A stretch of 8,780 nt of DNA from an uncultured Collinsella sp. (GTDB lineage Bacteria; Actinomycetota; Coriobacteriia; Coriobacteriales; Coriobacteriaceae), in the NCBI GenBank assembly GCA_900548075.1, contig URJD01000070.1, positions 1-8,780 of the forward strand, given 5' to 3'. Under the pieces are notes generated by a model that saw only the letters and a list, made by a program, of their open reading frames with translations, was not told where the DNA came from and searched no databases. This document shows positions 5,157 through 8,780 of the stretch, piece by piece. Within the stretch, counting starts at the first letter, position 1. Each line of letters opens with the position of its first letter. The position numbers and the translations under genes were made by a program.

Positions 5157-6017
5157 ATGGCGCAGCACATGGCTCAGCAAAATGCCGAGGGCTCGCGCGA
5201 TCTGTCCACGCTGGTAGACGCGTCGACCGAGCTGCAGCATCTGGTGCAGACCATCTGGCGTCTGCGTCAGCCCGATGGCTGCCCGTGGGACCGTGAGCAG
5301 ACGCACCGCAGCATTGGCAAGAACATGATCGAGGAGGCCTACGAGGCGCTCGACTGCATCGAGGCGGACGACGCGGTTCACCTACGCGAGGAGCTGGGCG
5401 ACGTGCTCATGCAGGTCGTGCTGCATGCGCAGATTGCTACTGACGCCGGCGAGTTTACACTGGCCGACGTGGCGCGTGATATCGATGCCAAGCTCATCCG
5501 CCGTCATCCGCACGTGTTTGGCGATGTAGATGCCGACAGTTCCGACGAGGTACTCAAGATTTGGGACGAGGTCAAGCTTGCCGAGAGGGCTGCCAAGGAC
5601 AAGGCCGTGGCGGCAGGCGAGGCTGCGCCCGAGGGCCTGCTCGACGGCGTGCCCACGCATCTGCCGGCGCTGATGCAGGCTCAGAAGGTGTCGCGCAAGG
5701 CGGCTGCCGTGGGCTTTGAGTGGGAGACGGTCCAGGATGTGTGGGACGAGGTCGCCGAGGAGCGTGCCGAGTTTGAGGCCGAGGCCCCTGGCTCGCCCGA
5801 GCGCGAAATGGAGTTTGGCGATCTGCTCTTTGCCCTGGTCAACGTCGCGCGCAAGGAGGGTATCGACGCCGAGAGCGCCCTGCGCGCGAGCACGGCCAAG
5901 TTTCGCCGTCGCTGGGCTGCGATGGAGCAGATGGCGGCCGATGCCCACGTGGATCTGGCCGAGCTTTCGACCCACGGCCTCAACGACCTGTGGGATGCCG
6001 CAAAGGCGGAGGAGTAA
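5157..6017 (+). CDS. mazG: MazG nucleoside triphosphate pyrophosphohydrolase
   Basis: A 286-residue protein with two tandem all-alpha MazG domains, close in size to Escherichia coli MazG (263). It hydrolyses NTPs and dNTPs to monophosphate and pyrophosphate, a house-cleaning activity that in some bacteria also lowers ppGpp signalling. Domain 1 begins with the hallmark RLRQPDGCPWDREQTHRSI (35-53) and has metal-binding EExxE at Glu59/Glu60/Glu63 and EELGD at 78-82. RRHPHVFGD (115-123) and KVSRKAAAVGFEW (177-189) are also family signatures. Domain 2 has EVAEERAEFE (198-207) and EFGDLLFALVNVAR (219-232). The start ATG lies two bases after the yfcE stop and uses GGAGGAGGAG (5142-5151), so translation is coupled. 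A less conserved 17-residue N-terminal leader precedes the first domain. A strong terminator follows. Confidence 0.95.
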   Translation: MAQHMAQQNAEGSRDLSTLVDASTELQHLVQTIWRLRQPDGCPWDREQTHRSIGKNMIEEAYEALDCIEADDAVHLREELGDVLMQVVLHAQIATDAGEFTLADVARDIDAKLIRRHPHVFGDVDADSSDEVLKIWDEVKLAERAAKDKAVAAGEAAPEGLLDGVPTHLPALMQAQKVSRKAAAVGFEWETVQDVWDEVAEERAEFEAEAPGSPEREMEFGDLLFALVNVARKEGIDAESALRASTAKFRRRWAAMEQMAADAHVDLAELSTHGLNDLWDAAKAEE

Positions 6018-6021
6018 GACT

Positions 6022-6068
6022 GCGGGAACGACGGGCTGACATGCCTCATCGTTCCCGCTAAATTTTTC
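6022..6068 (+). terminator. Rho-independent terminator after mazG
   Basis: GCGGGAACGA (6022-6031) and TCGTTCCCGC (6049-6058) form a perfect 10-bp stem with a 17-base loop, followed by TAAATTTTT. It starts five bases after the mazG stop and separates the mazG unit from eno. Confidence 0.85.
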
Positions 6069-6087
6069 GAAAATCAAGTGTATCCCT

Positions 6088-6133
6088 TGGCTAACTTAGG
6101 GCATAATGCAAAAAGTGCGACATGGCTAACTTA
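6088..6133 (+). promoter_or_regulatory. Probable eno promoter region with an 11-bp direct repeat
   Basis: TGGCTAACTTA occurs at 6088-6098 and again at 6123-6133, exactly 35 bases apart. Between the copies lies CATAAT (6102-6107), the best -10 candidate before eno, which would start transcription near 6114 and leave a leader of roughly 90 bases. A -35 match is poor. The upstream copy would overlap the promoter spacer and the downstream copy the early leader, an arrangement that fits binding sites for a regulator, though duplication by chance cannot be excluded. The leader also has a small GCACC-GAT-GGTGC hairpin (6141-6153). Confidence 0.5.
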
Positions 6134-6206
6134 CGGAGACGCACCGATGGTGCACGGTCAGCCGGTCGCTTGCATCCACTACGTTTCCAAGTGAGAGGGA
6201 GACAAC

Positions 6207-7496
6207 ATGAGCGATATTTTGGACGTCTACGGTCGCGAGGTGCTCGACAGCCGCGGCAATCCCACCGTCGAGGTCGAGGTCGTGCTCGAGGACGGCAGCT
6301 TTGGCCGCGCAATGGTGCCTTCGGGTGCTTCGACCGGCGCCTTTGAGGCCTGCGAGCTGCGCGATGGCGACAAGGGCCGCTACCTGGGCAAGGGCGTTTC
6401 GCAGGCCGTCGAGCACGTCAACAACGAGTGCGCTAACGCCGTCGTGGGCCTCGACGCCTTCGACCAGCGCGCCGTCGATGCCGCGCTGATTGCCGCGGAC
6501 GGTACCCCCAACAAGACCAAGCTCGGCGCCAACGCCATCCTGGGCGTGTCGCTGGCCGTCGCCCGCGCCGCTGCCGAGTCGGCGGGCCTGTCGCTGTACC
6601 AGTACCTGGGCGGCGTCAACGCTCATCTGCTGCCCACGCCCATGATGAACATCCTCAACGGCGGCGTGCATGCCGACAACAACGTCGACTTCCAGGAGTT
6701 CATGATCATGCCGGTGGGCGCCCCGAGCTTTGCCGAGGGCCTACGTTGGTGCGCCGAGGTCTACCACACCCTCAAGGGCGTGCTGCACGAGGCCGGCCTG
6801 GGCGGCGGCGTGGGCGACGAGGGCGGCTTTGCCCCCAACCTTAAGACCAATGCCGAGCCGTTCGAGTACATCACCAAGGCCGTCGAGAAGGCTGGCTTTA
6901 AGCCCGGCGTCGACTTCATGTACGCCATGGACCCGGCCTCGACCGAGTTCTACAACGCCGAGACCGGCATGTACGAGCTCAAGGGCGAGGGCGTTGAGTA
7001 TACGAGCGCTCAGATGGTCGATTACTGGGAGAAGCTCGTCGACACCTATCCCATCATCTCCATCGAGGACGGCATGGCCGAGGAGGACTGGGACGGCTGG
7101 GTCGAGCTCACCCGTCGCATTGGCAACAAGGTGCAGCTGGTGGGCGACGACCTGTTCGTCACCAACACCGAGCGCCTCAAGAAGGGCATCGAGCTGGGTG
7201 CCGCCAACGCGATCCTGGTCAAGGTCAACCAGATCGGCACGCTCACCGAGTCGCTCGAGGCCATCGAGACCGCCAAGGAGGCCGGTTACGCCTGCATCGT
7301 GAGTCACCGCTCCGGCGAGACCGAGGATTCCACGATCGCCGACCTGGTCGTGGGCGTCAATGCCGGCCAGATCAAGTCGGGCGCCCCGTGCCGCAGCGAC
7401 CGTATCGCCAAGTACAATCAGCTCATCCGCATCGAGGACGAGCTCGAGGGCAGCGCGCGCTACGCCGGTAAGACCGCGTTCTACAACATTCGCTAA
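6207..7496 (+). CDS. eno: Enolase (phosphopyruvate hydratase)
   Basis: A full-length 429-residue enolase, converting 2-phosphoglycerate to phosphoenolpyruvate in glycolysis; in many bacteria it is also part of the RNA degradosome. N-terminal EVLDSRGNPTVEVEV (11-25) and PSGASTGAFEA (38-48) hold the substrate-closing loops. Catalytic Glu205 lies in GVGDEGGFAPN, catalytic Lys339 in the signature ILVKVNQIGTLTES (336-349), and Lys390 in GQIKSGAP. Mg ligands are Asp242 (AMDPAS), Glu287 (SIEDGM) and an Asp in GDD (313-315). SHRSGETED (366-374) is intact. GAGAGGGAGA just upstream supports the start. Codons end almost always in C or G, more strictly than in the FtsB-like gene downstream, as expected for a highly expressed gene. 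It is flanked by terminators on both sides and so is probably transcribed mainly alone. Confidence 0.98.
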   Translation: MSDILDVYGREVLDSRGNPTVEVEVVLEDGSFGRAMVPSGASTGAFEACELRDGDKGRYLGKGVSQAVEHVNNECANAVVGLDAFDQRAVDAALIAADGTPNKTKLGANAILGVSLAVARAAAESAGLSLYQYLGGVNAHLLPTPMMNILNGGVHADNNVDFQEFMIMPVGAPSFAEGLRWCAEVYHTLKGVLHEAGLGGGVGDEGGFAPNLKTNAEPFEYITKAVEKAGFKPGVDFMYAMDPASTEFYNAETGMYELKGEGVEYTSAQMVDYWEKLVDTYPIISIEDGMAEEDWDGWVELTRRIGNKVQLVGDDLFVTNTERLKKGIELGAANAILVKVNQIGTLTESLEAIETAKEAGYACIVSHRSGETEDSTIADLVVGVNAGQIKSGAPCRSDRIAKYNQLIRIEDELEGSARYAGKTAFYNIR

Positions 7497-7508
7497 ACGG
7501 GCGAATTT

Positions 7509-7542
7509 GGCGAGGGGGAGGCTGACTCGGTTCCGCCTCGCC
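7509..7542 (+). repeat. Inverted repeat after eno, ahead of the terminator
   Basis: GGCGAGG (7509-7515) and CCTCGCC (7536-7542) form a 7-bp stem that can be extended inward by GGA/TCC past a mismatch. The following bases are TTGGC, not a T-run, so on its own it is not a canonical terminator. It may protect the eno mRNA 3' end or support the terminator 27 bases downstream. Confidence 0.5.
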
Positions 7543-7568
7543 TTGGCTGGATGCCGCAAAGCGCTATG

Positions 7569-7600
7569 GGCGCTGGGCCATACGGCTCAGCGCCTTTTTT
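7569..7600 (+). terminator. Rho-independent terminator after eno
   Basis: GGCGCTGGGCC (7569-7579) pairs with GGCTCAGCGCC (7584-7594), an 11-bp stem with one G-U pair and an ATAC loop, followed directly by six Ts (7595-7600). This is a textbook intrinsic terminator about 70 bases after the eno stop. Confidence 0.92.
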
Positions 7601-7639
7601 ATGTCGAGCAAAGGCTGGCGAAGGCGGTGCGCGCGCTCG

Positions 7640-7648
7640 TGCTATAAC
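7640..7648 (+). promoter_or_regulatory. Candidate extended -10 promoter for the FtsB-like gene
   Basis: TGC immediately followed by TATAAC makes a good extended -10 element, 44 bases before the start codon and just after the eno terminator, where a new transcript must begin. No convincing -35 box is visible, which is common for extended -10 promoters. Confidence 0.55.
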
Positions 7649-7691
7649 TAGAATACTTAGCGCAAACAAACCTCAACCGCACAAGGCGCAC

Positions 7692-8456
7692 ATGGATCAG
7701 ATTTACGACAACAGGTACTATTCCGCCGGTTCGCGTGAGCCGTCGCCTCGCCGTGCGCGCACGGTGCAGCTCGGTGGGTCCGCCTACGCCGGCGCCGACC
7801 GCTCCATGCAGCGCCCGACAAGTACCTCGCGCCCCAATGCTCAAGTGAATACTTCGACAGATGGACCAGTGCGCCCGGCACGTTCGTCGCATGCTCAGCG
7901 CTCGTCGGCTCAAACGCACGATAGGTCGAGCAGGCCCTCGAACCGTCTTTCGGGCTCGGACTTTATGCACTACGCCAACGACAACGCGGTGGTCAAGGCG
8001 ATCTACGACTTTACCCACGGTCCTCAGCGAGGGCTATTCATCGGCATCGTCGTTGCCCTGGTGCTCGTGAGTCTGTATTTCCCCGTGCGCGACCTGTACG
8101 TGGCAAAGCGTTCGAGCGATATCTTGGCCAAGCAGGTCGAGATTCGCCAGCAATACAATGATGAGCTGCAAAAAAGCGTCGACAAGCTGCTCTCGGAGGA
8201 GGGTATCAAGGACGCGGCATCTGAGGACCTGGGCCTGGTGATGCCTGGCGAGAAGAGGATTGAAGTACAGGGTCTGGACGAGGATTCGGATTCGTCGTCG
8301 GCTGAAAAGAAGTCGTCGAACGCCAAGAAGGCCAGCGAGGTGGCCAAGGAGATCGAAGAAGTCGGCAAGGACGCGCCGTGGTACATCCAGACGCTCGACA
8401 TGCTGTTTGGATTTAACGGCGTCGAGGGCCAGACGGTCGTGTCCAACGGCGAGTAG
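7692..8456 (+). CDS. FtsB/DivIC-family septum formation initiator protein with long tails
   Basis: A 254-residue bitopic membrane protein. Residues 1-110 are a polar tail rich in Ser, Arg, Pro and Gln, predicted disordered and cytoplasmic. A membrane segment spans about 114-131 (GLFIGIVVALVLVSLYF). A short coiled-coil-like region (about 138-170) follows, then EDLGLVMPGEKRIEV (178-192), the conserved C-terminal element of FtsB/DivIC proteins, which bridge FtsL and FtsQ in the divisome. Beyond it is an extra tail of about 60 residues, first acidic/Ser/Lys-rich and then APWYIQTLDMLFGF (228-241). ATG at 7692 is chosen: the frame is open back to 7551 but that would overlap the eno terminator and the presumed promoter. 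The ribosome binding site is weak (AAGG at 7683-7686). Its place between eno and ppx matches the actinobacterial FtsB-like gene (Rv1024 in Mycobacterium tuberculosis). Confidence 0.85.
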   Translation: MDQIYDNRYYSAGSREPSPRRARTVQLGGSAYAGADRSMQRPTSTSRPNAQVNTSTDGPVRPARSSHAQRSSAQTHDRSSRPSNRLSGSDFMHYANDNAVVKAIYDFTHGPQRGLFIGIVVALVLVSLYFPVRDLYVAKRSSDILAKQVEIRQQYNDELQKSVDKLLSEEGIKDAASEDLGLVMPGEKRIEVQGLDEDSDSSSAEKKSSNAKKASEVAKEIEEVGKDAPWYIQTLDMLFGFNGVEGQTVVSNGE

Positions 8457-8476
8457 CGCCCGGAGGAGAGCCCGCA

Positions 8477-8780
8477 ATGACAAATTGCAAACGATATAAG
8501 GTGGCCGCGATCGACCTGGGAACGGTGTCGTCGCGACTAGTGCTAGCGCAGGTCGAGGGCGGGGCGATCGTGGAATCGTCCAAGCATACCGAGATTACCG
8601 ATCTGGGCGAGGGCGTGGACGCGACGGGCCGCTTTTGCGAGGCGGCGGTCGAGCGCGTGCTCGCCGCATGCCGCATGTTTGTGGATGAGGCGCGTACCTT
8701 TGGGGCCGTGTGCGTCTGCACCACCTGCACGAGTGCCGCGCGCGATGCGTCCAATGCCGCGCTGCTGCTGGACGGCCTGC
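8477..8780 (+). CDS. Ppx/GppA-family exopolyphosphatase or pppGpp phosphohydrolase (3' partial)
   Basis: The first 101 codons of a Ppx/GppA phosphatase, which belongs to the ASKHA (actin/Hsp70-like) ATPase fold and hydrolyses polyphosphate and/or pppGpp. The start MTNCKRYKVAAIDLGTVSSR matches the phosphate-1 motif (usually IDxGTNS), with Val17 where Asn is usual. ITDLGEGVDATGRF (40-53) matches the TRLGEGV...G.L element, and CTTCTSAARDASN (81-93) matches the AT.A.R.A.N motif. The region is unusually Cys-rich (Cys4, 54, 65, 79, 81, 84). GGAGGAGAG (8462-8470) precedes the ATG and the gene follows the FtsB-like stop by 20 bases, so they are probably co-transcribed. Most of the protein lies outside the window, so Ppx and GppA cannot be told apart. 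Confidence 0.88.
   Translation, partial: MTNCKRYKVAAIDLGTVSSRLVLAQVEGGAIVESSKHTEITDLGEGVDATGRFCEAAVERVLAACRMFVDEARTFGAVCVCTTCTSAARDASNAALLLDGL

Noticed and set aside
5382..6077. 231-codon minus-strand open frame opposite mazG
   Set aside because: It begins beyond the mazG terminator and mirrors the MazG coding frame with no motif of its own.
6122..6346. Short open frame beginning in the eno leader
   Set aside because: It overlaps eno out of frame, lacks a ribosome binding site and encodes an Arg-rich peptide typical of a shifted GC-rich frame.
6741..7559. 272-codon minus-strand open frame opposite enolase
   Set aside because: It is a shadow of eno, whose catalytic residues are all intact; the stretch in this frame mirrors eno codons.
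7551..7691. Upstream start extending the FtsB-like protein by 47 residues
   Set aside because: It would start before the eno terminator and run through the extended -10 promoter.
1..8780. CRISPR array, transposase, integrase, tRNA or rRNA gene, defence or toxin-antitoxin module
   Set aside because: No regularly spaced repeat series, no mobile-element protein and no RNA gene structure were seen; MazG here is the two-domain housekeeping enzyme and is not next to a MazEF-like pair.

Overview
The window is GC-rich, gene-dense bacterial chromosome made almost entirely of core metabolic genes. Protein style (long Asp/Glu/Ala-rich housekeeping proteins, GC-ending codons, AGGAG-type ribosome binding sites) and the order mazG - eno - FtsB/DivIC-like gene - ppx point to Actinomycetota. 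My best guess is a Coriobacteriia member such as Collinsella; this is an inference from overall appearance, not a database match.

Layout. (1) Positions 1-2825, plus strand: the distal half of a histidine operon, hisH (5' end cut off), hisA, hisF, hisI, hisE. HisH and HisF together make imidazole glycerol phosphate synthase, HisA supplies its substrate, and HisI and HisE carry out the two preceding hydrolytic steps. hisH/hisA overlap by 4 bases and hisA/hisF are 3 bases apart, but hisF and hisI are separated by about 148 bases that hold a roughly 100-base imperfect palindrome. (2) Positions 2853-3764, minus strand: a PHP-family phosphatase, probably histidinol-phosphatase, convergent with hisE; a short inverted repeat overlaps both stop codons. 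(3) Positions 3765-4059: divergent intergenic region with a candidate promoter for each side and a striking 23-bp-arm inverted repeat. (4) Positions 4060-6017, plus strand: a stand-alone LarC C-terminal-domain protein, a YfcE-type phosphodiesterase and a two-domain MazG nucleotide pyrophosphohydrolase (the last two translationally coupled), closed by a strong intrinsic terminator. (5) Positions 6207-7496: enolase with its own leader and promoter region and a strong terminator after it. (6) Positions 7692-8780: an FtsB/DivIC-like divisome protein followed by the start of a Ppx/GppA phosphatase that runs off the window.

I found no mobile-element gene, CRISPR array, RNA gene or defence system, and no evidence for an undescribed multi-gene system. 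The parts that repay a second look are non-coding: the palindrome between hisF and hisI, the palindrome between the PHP and LarC-like genes, the stem at the hisE/PHP convergence, and a direct repeat around the presumed eno promoter. The LarC C-terminal domain without its usual partner genes is the most interesting coding feature.
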